Origin: Anaerolineales bacterium
GTDB lineage: Bacteria > Chloroflexota > Anaerolineae > Anaerolineales > UBA4823
Assembly (NCBI GenBank): GCA_020060465.1
Contig: JAGVAD010000048.1
Span: forward strand, 1-64,000
DNA: 64,000 bases
Reading direction: 5' to 3'
The notes beneath the pieces were generated by a model. That model was given only the letters and a program-made list of their open reading frames with translations, searched no databases and was not told the origin of the DNA. Each line of letters starts with the position of its first letter. Position 1 is the stretch's first letter. The translations under genes and the position numbers were made by a program. Shown one piece after another: positions 36,895-44,954 of this stretch.

Positions 36895-38013
36895 ATGCAA
36901 AATCCCATGATAAGCAGCGCCCATCCATCGCCGCAGTCTGACAAAAGCCGGACACGCGTGGTGGTTGCCATGAGCGGCGGCGTGGATAGCTCAGTAGCAG
37001 CCGCTCTGTTGGTTCAACAGGGCTACGACGTGATCGGTATGATGCTGCGTTTGTGGAGCGAGACTGGCCGACAGGAAGAAAATCGCTGTTGTACACCAGA
37101 TTCGATAGCGCAGGCGCGTCGCGTCGCCGGTAAACTTGGCATACCCTTTTATGTCGTAGATGCACAAGATATTTTCTATCGCACGGTCGTGCATGCTTTC
37201 ATAGATGGATACCGTCAGGGCGTCACGCCCAATCCATGCCTGGTTTGCAATCGGCAGATCCGCTGGTCATTCTTGCTCAATCATGCCCTTGCTTTAGGAG
37301 CGGAGAAGATGGCAACCGGCCATTATGCACGCCTGGCGTGTGACGAACATGGGATTTATCATCTTTATCGAGCGAGAGATGCCGCTAAGGACCAATCTTA
37401 TGTTCTGCATGTATTGAACCAAGATCAATTGGCGCATGCGCTTTTTCCATTGGGTGAATATACGAAACAAGAGGTTCGTCAATTGGCCGCCTCAATTGGC
37501 TTATCCGTAGCAGAGCGTCCAGACAGCCAGGATCTTTGTTTTTTGGGAAACGATGATTATCGCAACTTCTTAATCCGTAACGCGCCAGATACCGCCGCGC
37601 CCGGTCCCATTCAAACACGCGCCGGCGAGGTGATTGGAGAGCATCGCGGTCTTGCGTTTTATACGATTGGGCAGAGAAAAGGGTTAGGGATTGCCGCTCC
37701 ACATCCTTATTATGTCCTATCCAAAGACCTACAGCGCAATATCCTGATTGTTGGGAGCAGCGACGAATTAGGCCAACGCGAGCTGACTGCGGCAGCGGTC
37801 AATTGGATAGCTGGCGAACCGCCAGTAGCGCCCTTTCGGGCGCAGATAAAAATCCGTTACAAATCGCATTTAGAATGGGGATTGGTGACGCCGCTCCCTG
37901 AGGCGCGCCTCCATATCTACTTCGACAATTCGCTTCGGGATATTACGGCAGGGCAAGCCGCTGTTGTATATCAGGACGATCTTTGCCTGGGAGGAGGAAT
38001 CATTCAGCCATGA
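36895..38013 (+). CDS. mnmA: tRNA-specific 2-thiouridylase
   Basis: 372 residues. Adds sulfur to U34 of Lys, Glu and Gln tRNAs. The PP-loop VVAMSGGVDSSVAAALL lies near residue 23; GVTPNPCLVCNRQIRW holds the first catalytic Cys; TGHYARL, KDQSYVL and DSQDLCFLGNDDYRNF (second catalytic Cys) follow. Starts 27 bases after the cysteine desulfurase gene, its natural sulfur donor. The first 20 residues are poorly conserved, and Met5 is an alternative start. The stop overlaps the next ATG. Confidence 0.95.
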   Translation: MQNPMISSAHPSPQSDKSRTRVVVAMSGGVDSSVAAALLVQQGYDVIGMMLRLWSETGRQEENRCCTPDSIAQARRVAGKLGIPFYVVDAQDIFYRTVVHAFIDGYRQGVTPNPCLVCNRQIRWSFLLNHALALGAEKMATGHYARLACDEHGIYHLYRARDAAKDQSYVLHVLNQDQLAHALFPLGEYTKQEVRQLAASIGLSVAERPDSQDLCFLGNDDYRNFLIRNAPDTAAPGPIQTRAGEVIGEHRGLAFYTIGQRKGLGIAAPHPYYVLSKDLQRNILIVGSSDELGQRELTAAAVNWIAGEPPVAPFRAQIKIRYKSHLEWGLVTPLPEARLHIYFDNSLRDITAGQAAVVYQDDLCLGGGIIQP

Positions 38014-38282
38014 CGCTTCCGTCTCTCTTGTTGGGTCTTCTGCTTTCCACCCTGTATGCAGCCGGTTTCCACTTCTTTCGCGGCGGCGGAGCAGGACGTC
38101 TGCTTTTGGATCTATTTTTGGCTTACAGCGGTTTTTGGGCCGGCCACTATTTGGGAGAAACAATCGGTCTGACGCTGGCGCGCATGGGATCTTTGCAGGT
38201 TGGGCTGGCCAGCCTGGTCGCGTTTATTTTCTTGTTTGTCGGAAACTGGCTCAGCCAGGAACCCGCAAAGAATAAAAAATGA
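38010..38282 (+). CDS. Small membrane protein of unknown function
   Basis: 90 residues with three hydrophobic segments (LLLGLLLSTLYAAGFHFF, a middle LLLDLFLAYSGFWAGHYL, and VGLASLVAFIFLFVGNWL). Coupled to mnmA by ATGA and ends inside the terminator stem. Not assigned to a family; it may only share the transcript. Confidence 0.7.
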   Translation: MTLPSLLLGLLLSTLYAAGFHFFRGGGAGRLLLDLFLAYSGFWAGHYLGETIGLTLARMGSLQVGLASLVAFIFLFVGNWLSQEPAKNKK

Positions 38283-38308
38283 TGGGCAAGCGCTTTCTCG
38301 CCCATCAT
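38279..38308. terminator. Bidirectional terminator between the mnmA operon and csp
   Basis: 9-bp stem ATGATGGGC / GCCCATCAT overlapping the stop codon of the small membrane gene. Flanked by AAAAAA upstream and TTTT downstream, so it can work for both converging transcripts. Confidence 0.75.
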
Positions 38309-38335
38309 TCTGAATTTTAGCAAACGCCGGGTAAA

Positions 38336-38545
38336 TTAAAGCAGCACTACCCGAGCAGCCTGAAGACCCTTCGGCCCCTGCTCAATGCTAAATTCCACTT
38401 TCTGGCCCTCTTGCAGGGAGCGATAGCCATCAGCCTGGATAGCGGTATAATGCACGAAAACGTCAGATCCGCCCTGGCGTTCAATGAAGCCATAGCCCTT
38501 GCTCGCATTGAACCACTTTACTGTACCAATTACTCGGTCGTTCAT
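38336..38545 (-). CDS. Cold-shock protein (CspA family)
   Basis: 69 residues, a complete cold-shock domain: [20 protein letters not shown] (RNP1), DVFVHYTAI (RNP2) and ARVVLL at the end. Binds single-stranded RNA/DNA and melts secondary structure. Transcribed from a good promoter about 165 bases upstream, so the mRNA has the long 5' leader typical of cold-inducible csp genes. Confidence 0.95.
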   Translation of the reverse strand: MNDRVIGTVKWFNASKGYGFIERQGGSDVFVHYTAIQADGYRSLQEGQKVEFSIEQGPKGLQAARVVLL

Positions 38546-38714
38546 GTTTGTACTTCTCCTTACGGTGAACTAAGAAAGATTGCGGCCTGGTGTCATCTTC
38601 CTTTCCTTGTGACCGCGCTATAGAAACGAATAGCCGATCTGATCCTACGAACAGCGCTTCGCTCAGACCGGCGATCACAAATTCAGGGAAAACACGCTTG
38701 CCATTGTTAAGAAA
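38546..38714 (-). promoter_or_regulatory. Long 5' leader of the csp mRNA
   Basis: About 160 untranslated bases lie between the expected start site and the csp ATG. In many bacteria such leaders control translation by temperature-dependent folding. A ribosome site (AAGGAGAAG) lies just before the ATG. No individual cold-box motif was confirmed. Confidence 0.55.
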
Positions 38715-38743
38715 AGTTTATCAGTCTTATTCAATTTCGTCAA
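38715..38743 (-). promoter_or_regulatory. Promoter of the cold-shock gene
   Basis: On the minus strand TTGACG, a 17-bp spacer and TAAACT. Fits a sigma70-type promoter with start near 38708. Confidence 0.75.
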
Positions 38744-38836
38744 GGTTTTCTATTTTTATGACCTTCATGGTAAGATAAAAACCCTGGTCACAAACTTCAA
38801 AGATCTTATTCTAATCCCTGTAAAGAGCTTCTATCT

Positions 38837-39718
38837 ATGGATATAGACATCCAACGCAGTCTATCCGCTCAGGCGGGAGACCTGGCTCAACTGGTCAGCC
38901 CAACGAACAAACAATTTATCGTGCGCCTGAACCCCGGAGAAGAGTTGCACACCCATCGCGGCATCTTGAAACACGACGACATCATTGGCAAACCCTGGGG
39001 CAGCGAGGTATTCACGCATTCCGGCAGATCTTATCTGTTATTGCAGCCATCTCTGAGTGATCTATTGCAGGAACTAAAGCGCAATACCCAAATTATGTAC
39101 CCGAAAGATATTGGCTTCGTCCTGATCAATATGGGAATTGGCCCAGGGACGCAAGTGATCGAAGCCGGCACTGGCTCTGGAGCGCTGACGATCGCCTTGG
39201 CTTGGGCGGTTGGAACGCAGGGACGCGTAATTTCTTATGAAATTCGCCCCGAAATGCAAAATCTGGCGCGTAAAAATCTTGAGAAACTGGGATTAGCAGA
39301 CCGCGTTACTTTGAAACAGCGCGATATTGCTGAAGGGTTTGACGAAACCGGCGTGGACGCTCTGTTTTTAGATGTTCCAAACGCGTATGATTATTTAGCA
39401 CAGGCGCGCCAGGCGTTGAAACCCGGCGGCCATTTTGGAGCAATTTTACCTACAACCAATCAAGTTATCCGTTTATTGGATGCCTTTTACCCGAACAACT
39501 TCGCCTTTGTGGATGTGTGTGAAATAATGCTGCGTTATTACAAACCTGTTGCAGACCGCTTTCGCCCTACAGATCGTATGGTGGCACACACAGGTTTCCT
39601 AATATTCGCTCGCCCAATGCTTGCTCAGCATCAGAAGTTTATAGAGAAAGAAAGCCTGATCATGGATAATAAAACAGATATGTCCGAAGACCGATCGGAT
39701 AACGGTCATTCGGTATGA
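38837..39718 (+). CDS. trmI: tRNA (adenine-58-N1)-methyltransferase
   Basis: 293 residues. A small N-terminal beta domain (about 1-95) precedes the Rossmann methyltransferase domain: IEAGTGSGALTIALAWAVG (SAM motif I), VISYEIRPEMQNLARKNL, ALFLDVPNAYDYL (catalytic Asp motif) and LKPGGHFGAILPTTNQV. Typical TrmI/TRM61 tetrameric enzyme stabilising the tRNA T-loop. The ORF ends in a polar tail of about 20 residues. Divergent from csp. Confidence 0.93.
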   Translation: MDIDIQRSLSAQAGDLAQLVSPTNKQFIVRLNPGEELHTHRGILKHDDIIGKPWGSEVFTHSGRSYLLLQPSLSDLLQELKRNTQIMYPKDIGFVLINMGIGPGTQVIEAGTGSGALTIALAWAVGTQGRVISYEIRPEMQNLARKNLEKLGLADRVTLKQRDIAEGFDETGVDALFLDVPNAYDYLAQARQALKPGGHFGAILPTTNQVIRLLDAFYPNNFAFVDVCEIMLRYYKPVADRFRPTDRMVAHTGFLIFARPMLAQHQKFIEKESLIMDNKTDMSEDRSDNGHSV

Positions 39719-39735
39719 AATATAGAACATAGAGG

Positions 39736-40398
39736 ATGTTCCGTATAATCGTGGAAGTTCCGTCACCCTTGATCAAGAAACCTGAATGTTCAATAACTGA
39801 AGAGGAGATATCTCGCCGTCTGACGTTGGCATTCACCTCAGCAGAACAAAGCGCGGAGCTAGAATTTCCTGCTCTGCTCCAATTCGCAACAGGCGCGCCA
39901 AAACCCGCAGCGGTATTGATCCCCTTACTGCGCTCGGATGGGGAATGGCAATTGCTTTTCACGCGTCGCAATGCTGCCCTGCCCGAGCATAGCGGACAGG
40001 TATCTTTCCCAGGCGGCCGAGCCGATCCAGGCGACGAGTCCCCTGTTCAAACGGCTTTGCGAGAGACACACGAAGAGATCGGTCTGCATCCAAACGATGT
40101 CCGTGTTTTAGGACAAATGCGCCCATATCGTACGGTGACCAATTATCTTGTTACGCCAGTGGTTGGCGCAATCCCCTGGCCCTACCCGTTGCGCCCAGCA
40201 CAGGACGAGGTAAGCAGAATTTTCACCATTCCACTCAGTTGGCTAGCAGAGGAGGCGAACTACGAGGAGCAGTTCAGAGAACTACCGCAACCGCATGATC
40301 CGGCCAGGGTGATCTATTACAAGCCTTACGATGGGGAAATCTTGTGGGGCGCCAGCGCAAGGATGACCATCAACCTCATCCGACTTTTGAAATCTTAA
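39736..40398 (+). CDS. Nudix hydrolase (CoA pyrophosphatase-like)
   Basis: 220 residues. The Nudix box GRADPGDESPVQTALRETHE + EIGL is complete and is preceded by HSGQVSFPGG, the NuCoA signature of CoA pyrophosphatases (NudL/Nudt7/8). Would cleave CoA or acyl-CoA to 4'-phosphopantetheine and 3',5'-ADP. The N-terminal 50 residues are less typical. Follows trmI by 17 bases. Confidence 0.9.
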   Translation: MFRIIVEVPSPLIKKPECSITEEEISRRLTLAFTSAEQSAELEFPALLQFATGAPKPAAVLIPLLRSDGEWQLLFTRRNAALPEHSGQVSFPGGRADPGDESPVQTALRETHEEIGLHPNDVRVLGQMRPYRTVTNYLVTPVVGAIPWPYPLRPAQDEVSRIFTIPLSWLAEEANYEEQFRELPQPHDPARVIYYKPYDGEILWGASARMTINLIRLLKS

Positions 40399-40440
40399 TA
40401 GATTCCCCCAAAGAACAATTTTCGCAATCGCACGATAGAA

Positions 40441-40477
40441 GTCGGCGCGCTCTGGAGAGATCCACAGGCGCGCCGAC
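40441..40477. terminator. Stem-loop between converging nudix and rplY genes
   Basis: Perfect 10-bp stem GTCGGCGCGC / GCGCGCCGAC around a 17-base loop in the 116-bp convergent gap. No T-run. Confidence 0.6.
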
Positions 40478-40514
40478 GATTCAGATTAAGATATGAGGTG
40501 GAAGGTTATGTTCT

Positions 40515-41159
40515 CTAATCGAAGTCTTCCTCTTCCTTCTTGCCCTTCTCAATGACTTCCGGTTCGACTCCAGCTACCGTCTCGGCAGCTTCCAACTCTG
40601 CTTCAGTGATGGGAGCGGTGATGACAACAATCACCTCATCAGGATCTTCCAAAACCGTCACTCGCGGCGGCAAGGAAATATCGCGCACATGTATTGCATC
40701 GCCAATTTCTGCCAGCTCGCCGAGATCTACCACGATTCGATTAGGCAGATCGTCCGGTAAACACTCAATCTCCAATTCCTCTTTTGAAGGAACGACAATG
40801 CCGTTGAAGTTCTTTACCGCTGGCGCTTCGCCCACAAACTCGATGGAAACCATTACGCGTAGCTTTTCCGTCATTGAAACAACGTGGAAATCCACATGGA
40901 TCAGCGCGTCCGTCACCGGATGGCGTTGCTTCTCCCGCACCAACGCATTATGACGCTCTCCATTCACTTCCACAACCACGAGTTGCGACGAAGAGAGCCT
41001 GGGTAAGACCAAACCGGCTTCGTGGGCGTCTAATACGATATTGATGGGCTGGATGTGATGACCGTAAATCACCGCTGGAAGCAAGCCCTGACGACGTAAC
41101 GCCCGAACCTGTTTGCCAACCACTTCACGACGGTTTGCTTGTAATACAACTTTCTCCAT
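40515..41159 (-). CDS. rplY: 50S ribosomal protein L25 (general stress protein Ctc type)
   Basis: 214 residues, the long L25/TL5 form. The N-terminal 5S rRNA-binding domain opens LQANRREVVGKQVRALRRQG and LLPAVIYG; the C-terminal TL5 domain contains VSIEFVGEAPAVKNFNG, LPNRIVVDLGELAEIGDAIH and VTVLEDPDEVIVVITAP, then an acidic tail. The ATG at 41159 lies behind AAGGAAGG; an upstream ATG at 41186 is less likely. Confidence 0.95.
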   Translation of the reverse strand: MEKVVLQANRREVVGKQVRALRRQGLLPAVIYGHHIQPINIVLDAHEAGLVLPRLSSSQLVVVEVNGERHNALVREKQRHPVTDALIHVDFHVVSMTEKLRVMVSIEFVGEAPAVKNFNGIVVPSKEELEIECLPDDLPNRIVVDLGELAEIGDAIHVRDISLPPRVTVLEDPDEVIVVITAPITEAELEAAETVAGVEPEVIEKGKKEEEDFD

Positions 41160-41267
41160 TACGACCTTCCTTGGAGCGCCTCTCACCCAGGAACCAGTTA
41201 TTTTATATCGGCCTGGATTACCTTCGCTCCTGTGATCTAAACTCCGGCTTCCGCCGGTGGGATTTGA

Positions 41268-41305
41268 CGAGGCGAGCTTTGCTCACGAGAGCTGATCTCG
41301 CCTCG
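41268..41305 (-). terminator. Stem-loop between the repeat protein and rplY
   Basis: Perfect 9-bp arms CGAGGCGAG / CTCGCCTCG around 20 bases, just downstream of the tail-anchored protein gene in its direction of transcription. No T-run, so confidence is moderate. Confidence 0.45.
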
Positions 41306-41315
41306 AGCTTCACAA

Positions 41316-41876
41316 TCAAAACCTCCGTCTGGTGAGGAGGCGACCTAAAAACAACACCAATCCAACTCCTACACCGGCAGCCAAACCGGCTAACAACGCC
41401 CTCGGCGTATCCACCTGGGTCTCTACAGAACCTTGAACCTGACCAGCCAGCAGAATAGCCGTTTGGATATTGCCTCCCTGCACCTGGCGGGCAACCATCA
41501 GAGCAACACGGCTGTTATCTATCTCTGCGCCTTCGGCATAGAGCGCGCCCAACCGGCTATGATCCAGGCTCAATTTCTCCGCTCTGGCTACCCCCAGGAA
41601 ATCGTAGGAGCTTTCGATGGTTTTCGCCTGAGACAGGGCAACGGCGCTGTTTTGCATCGAAATCTCGCCAGCTTGAGCCTGATAAACAGCGCTTTGACGC
41701 ATCTCGATTTCCTCAGCGCTCACCTCGCCGGCCGCGCTGCCGCTCATTCGCACCAGGTCCGCCGACACTTTGTCCAATGACGCCTGAGAAAGGTTGATGG
41801 TATCAGCCATAACTTGCTCAAGTTCTTCGCTGCCCGAGGCATCTTGCGCCTCCGTAGATGGTATTGCATCATTCAT
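41316..41876 (-). CDS. Tail-anchored protein with a short-repeat solenoid
   Basis: 186 residues from the ATG behind GAGGTG. From about residue 25 to 155 the chain repeats a 14-16-residue pattern of hydrophobic/Ser/Gln turns (for example EIEMRQSAVYQAQAG and EISMQNSAVALSQAK), as in beta-solenoids. A single C-terminal TM helix (LLAGLAAGVGVGLVLFLGRL) ends in RRRF, so the solenoid faces the cytoplasm as a tail-anchored protein. No family recognised; the pattern loosely resembles bactofilin-like polymer formers. An earlier ATG at 41906 overlaps a terminator and is rejected. Confidence 0.7.
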   Translation of the reverse strand: MNDAIPSTEAQDASGSEELEQVMADTINLSQASLDKVSADLVRMSGSAAGEVSAEEIEMRQSAVYQAQAGEISMQNSAVALSQAKTIESSYDFLGVARAEKLSLDHSRLGALYAEGAEIDNSRVALMVARQVQGGNIQTAILLAGQVQGSVETQVDTPRALLAGLAAGVGVGLVLFLGRLLTRRRF

Positions 41877-41903
41877 CACACACCTCACGGCGTTCTGAAA
41901 CGG

Positions 41904-41931
41904 CAAAAAAATACCCCCGCCGACTTGGGGG
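41904..41931 (-). terminator. Rho-independent terminator of the alcohol dehydrogenase operon
   Basis: On the minus strand CCCCC-AAGTCGGC-GGGGG is followed by TATTTTTTT. It lies about 84 bases after the dehydrogenase stop. Confidence 0.75.
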
Positions 41932-42014
41932 AAGGCGGTGAGATTCTAGTCGGTTTAGCGTAAAACGTCAATAGCTGCTGCAAAATAATTCTCGCAGCTT
42001 CGAGAAGCAAGGCA

Positions 42015-43172
42015 TCAAAACGCCCGCGTCAAAATCTCCTCCATCTCCTCCACGGTTAGCTGGATTGGGTTGCCTCGCATGCTGCTGGCGCGGCTGGATT
42101 TCTCGCAGATAGCAGGGATTTCAGCAGGCTCAACGCCGTATTTTGAGAGAGGTGGGATTTCCAACGCGCTGCATAACTCATGCAACCAGGATACACCATC
42201 TTCAATTTTCGCCTGAGGGCGCTCGGTTAAGATGCGAGCCACTTCCAGGTAACGAGATAAAGCTGGATGAGAAGGCTCACGCTGTTTCATAGCGCGAACG
42301 TTGATTTCCACCACAAGGGGTAATAAACGGGCGCAGATGGCGCCATGCGGTGCAGCGTACATTCCACCCAGAACAGCGGCAAATCCATGCACTGCGCCAA
42401 GCCTGGCGTTTGCCAGCGCTAAACCGCCAAAAAGGCTGGCGAGCGACATCTGCTGACGGGCTTCTATGTCGCTTCCATTTGAATATGCCCGCCGTAAAGA
42501 TCTAGCTGCGTAGCGCATCCCTTCTCGCGTGATTGCATCCGTGAGCGGATTGGGTTGATTGCAAACAAACGGTTCAATGAGTTGCGTCAAAGCATCCATG
42601 CCCGTGCTGGCAGTGATTGCAGGCGGCAAGCTATAACACAGCTCTGGGTCAATGAGCGCTAGCCTGGGCAGCATCAAAGGGCTGCGCATACTGACCTTCA
42701 CCCGGCGTTCTGGCACGCCAATCACCGCGTTACGCGTCACTTCCGATCCTGTACCGGCGGTGGTGGGAATAGCGATATAGGGCAAAGGCGGCTGCTGCAA
42801 CGGCAACCCTTTGCCGATTACCTCCAAATAATCCAACAGATCGCCTGTGTTGGAGACCAGCGCAGCAATCGCTTTGCCCGCGTCTATCGCGCTGCCGCCG
42901 CCAAAGCCGATCATCAGATCGCAGCTATTTCGGCGCGCCAGTTCAACCCCTTCCCGAACAGTTTGCACATCTGGCTCTTGAGCGACCATATAGAGGGTGG
43001 AAACGATTTTTGCGGCAGCCAGTTGATTGAGTAAGGGTTGAACGCGCTCCAAGCTCAAACCAGCGACCACCAGCGCTCGCCACCCCATTTCCGCCGCCAA
43101 TGCGCCTGCTTTCTGGATTGCGCCCGCTTCAAAGACAATGCGAGACGCGGTTGCAAATTCGAACTGAATCAC
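42015..43172 (-). CDS. Iron-containing alcohol dehydrogenase
   Basis: 385 residues from a GTG behind AGGAAAGGAAG (a TTG nine codons upstream is possible). Group III dehydrogenase: GFGGGSAIDAGKAIAAL (NAD-binding), PTTAGTGSEVTRNAV, DALTQLIEPF and the metal-binding GAVHGFAAVLGGMYAAPHG and following His. Oxidises or reduces an alcohol/aldehyde; substrate not readable. Cotranscribed with an LsrG-like monooxygenase 37 bases upstream. Confidence 0.93.
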   Translation of the reverse strand: MIQFEFATASRIVFEAGAIQKAGALAAEMGWRALVVAGLSLERVQPLLNQLAAAKIVSTLYMVAQEPDVQTVREGVELARRNSCDLMIGFGGGSAIDAGKAIAALVSNTGDLLDYLEVIGKGLPLQQPPLPYIAIPTTAGTGSEVTRNAVIGVPERRVKVSMRSPLMLPRLALIDPELCYSLPPAITASTGMDALTQLIEPFVCNQPNPLTDAITREGMRYAARSLRRAYSNGSDIEARQQMSLASLFGGLALANARLGAVHGFAAVLGGMYAAPHGAICARLLPLVVEINVRAMKQREPSHPALSRYLEVARILTERPQAKIEDGVSWLHELCSALEIPPLSKYGVEPAEIPAICEKSSRASSMRGNPIQLTVEEMEEILTRAF

Positions 43173-43209
43173 CAGAGGCTTCCTTTCCTGGCGTAGCAAG
43201 CAGCAACAA

Positions 43210-43515
43210 TCACCACCCGCTGTCAGGTGGATAGATATTGGTAAATTTCTCGCTGGCGCGCGGCGCCGCCATCATATTCACCACAGCATCCCGCCAGCGA
43301 GCGTAATGCGCTGTCTCTTTATGTTTCGCTGGCGACTCGGCGTCGCGATACACTTCTACCAGGATAAAATGAGCGGGATCCTGCATATCCTGGATTACAT
43401 CGAAGCGAGCAATGCCCGACTCTTGCACACTGGCGCGCGCGTTTTCCAGGGTCGCTTGCTTGAACGCCTCGATAGCCTCTGGCTTCACGTGAACATGCAC
43501 ATGGACGATCAGCAT
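43210..43515 (-). CDS. Antibiotic-biosynthesis-monooxygenase-domain protein (LsrG-like)
   Basis: 101 residues, one ABM domain: [40 protein letters not shown] and [14 protein letters not shown]. Closest in style to LsrG, which isomerises phosphorylated autoinducer-2, and to small quinol monooxygenases; no cofactor is needed in the family. The neighbouring iron alcohol dehydrogenase suggests a small dicarbonyl or aldehyde pathway, but no lsr kinase or transporter is nearby. Confidence 0.87.
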   Translation of the reverse strand: MLIVHVHVHVKPEAIEAFKQATLENARASVQESGIARFDVIQDMQDPAHFILVEVYRDAESPAKHKETAHYARWRDAVVNMMAAPRASEKFTNIYPPDSGW

Positions 43516-43635
43516 GATAGCTTTCTCCTTTCATTTGATTTCTTTAGCCTATCAAAGAAATAAATCTCGCGCTTGATTTGACATCGCAGCGCTCGCTTTT
43601 CAGGATCAACCTGATTATACCTTTCAATGGCTGAT

Positions 43636-44673
43636 CTAAGCCTGCAGCAACGTCATATCCTTCGTCACCAGAAGCGCTCGTAGCCCTAACTCTCTGACCA
43701 GTGCTAAGCCCTTTGCCGGTTCCATCACCATGAGCGCTGTAGCCATGGCGTCAGCTATAGCCAGATTTGGAGCGATGACTGTGGCGCTGGCCAGAGCGGG
43801 GGAAGACCGACCGGTTTTCGGGTTCAGGATGTGATGCTGGGCAAAGTCTGCGGTGAAAGGTTGCATGTAGTCGCCTGAAGTAGCCACCGCTTCGTCGAAA
43901 GCATCGAAACGCGCCACCAACCGTTCGCTCCTCCGGCGCGGAGACTGGATGCCAATCTTCCACCCGCCATCAAATCCTTGACGCCCACCTGCCACCAGGT
44001 CGCCCCCAGCTTCAACCAGGACATTGCTAAAGCCATACTCGACCAGCCGGTTAACTCCCTCATCAACAATATACCCTTTGGCAATCCCATCTAGCGTGAT
44101 CCCCATCCCTGTCTCTGTAAAAGCCAGATCACTCTCGTTTACGATTATTTTGCGGTAATCAATTTTCTGGCAGGCAGCCTCGATCTCGGTCTCAACAGGC
44201 AGACCGCCCCCGGCAGCGTGATATTTTTGGTACAGCGCCAACAGCGGCAGGATGGTGATATCGAACAAGCCGAATGAAAGCTCGCTGATCTGATGCGACC
44301 GGCGAACCAACTCTAGCAGCGCGGGGTGGGGGTTCTTCAAGCTTCCGTTGCGATTGAGAATGGATACCTGGCTATCTTCTTTAAACCGGCTGAGAACAGC
44401 TTCTAGTTCCGCCATCCGCTCCAGGCAGGCGTGCGCGGCTACCTCGCCAGCCGCCGCGCTTTCTCGGTCGCTTACGATCAACGTCAGGTTGACGACCGTC
44501 CCCATGAGCACCCGACTTTGCCGGACGACGCGCGCCGCTTCCAGATTTTCTAACGCGGCATTGCCCACCCACGCAGCAATGCCAGCGCAGGCAACGATGC
44601 GCAGAAAATTACGGCGGGATAGCCTTCTCACTGACTGAATGTCTCCGGTTGGAGGTAAACTCTGGTCAGTCAT
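43636..44673 (-). CDS. apbE: FAD:protein FMN transferase
   Basis: 345 residues. A twin-arginine-like signal (RRLSRRNFLRIVACAGIAAW) is followed by the ApbE fold: VVRQSRVLMGTVVNLTLIV, LSFGLFDITILPLL, MGITLDGIAKGYIVDEGVNR, VEAGGDLVAGG and HHILNPKTGRSS with the metal-binding site. It links FMN to Thr of target proteins outside the cytoplasm. Its start overlaps the stop of the small membrane protein (ATGA); the FMN-binding target is two genes upstream. Confidence 0.95.
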   Translation of the reverse strand: MTDQSLPPTGDIQSVRRLSRRNFLRIVACAGIAAWVGNAALENLEAARVVRQSRVLMGTVVNLTLIVSDRESAAAGEVAAHACLERMAELEAVLSRFKEDSQVSILNRNGSLKNPHPALLELVRRSHQISELSFGLFDITILPLLALYQKYHAAGGGLPVETEIEAACQKIDYRKIIVNESDLAFTETGMGITLDGIAKGYIVDEGVNRLVEYGFSNVLVEAGGDLVAGGRQGFDGGWKIGIQSPRRRSERLVARFDAFDEAVATSGDYMQPFTADFAQHHILNPKTGRSSPALASATVIAPNLAIADAMATALMVMEPAKGLALVRELGLRALLVTKDMTLLQA

Positions 44674-44954
44674 CTTGCATTCCCAAATAAAAAATCCGAA
44701 GCGGGCATAGGCGTTGTCACCCTAACCTCAATAGAAAAGGTTGACCGCGCCGCTGACAGCGTCGGGGTAGATGTGACAATTTGCGGGGTGCGCCACCAAA
44801 GGGTGTAAGTTGGAGTTGGTCCTTCGGTAGAGCGATCCACAACCAGGCTTACGGATGACCACAATTGGAACAGGATCAGCGTGGTGGACACCAGCACGAT
44901 CACCAGGATAATATAGGGGAAGATCACTCCGTTTCGTGAATGATTTTCTTCCAT
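44670..44954 (-). CDS. Small single-pass membrane protein in the flavin operon
   Basis: 94 residues. One TM helix (VIFPYIILVIVLVSTTLILF) and a Thr/Pro-rich exterior tail. Overlaps the end of the FMN-binding gene by 31 bases and apbE by ATGA. No family recognised; it may be an accessory subunit of the redox complex. Confidence 0.6.
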   Translation of the reverse strand: MEENHSRNGVIFPYIILVIVLVSTTLILFQLWSSVSLVVDRSTEGPTPTYTLWWRTPQIVTSTPTLSAARSTFSIEVRVTTPMPASDFLFGNAR

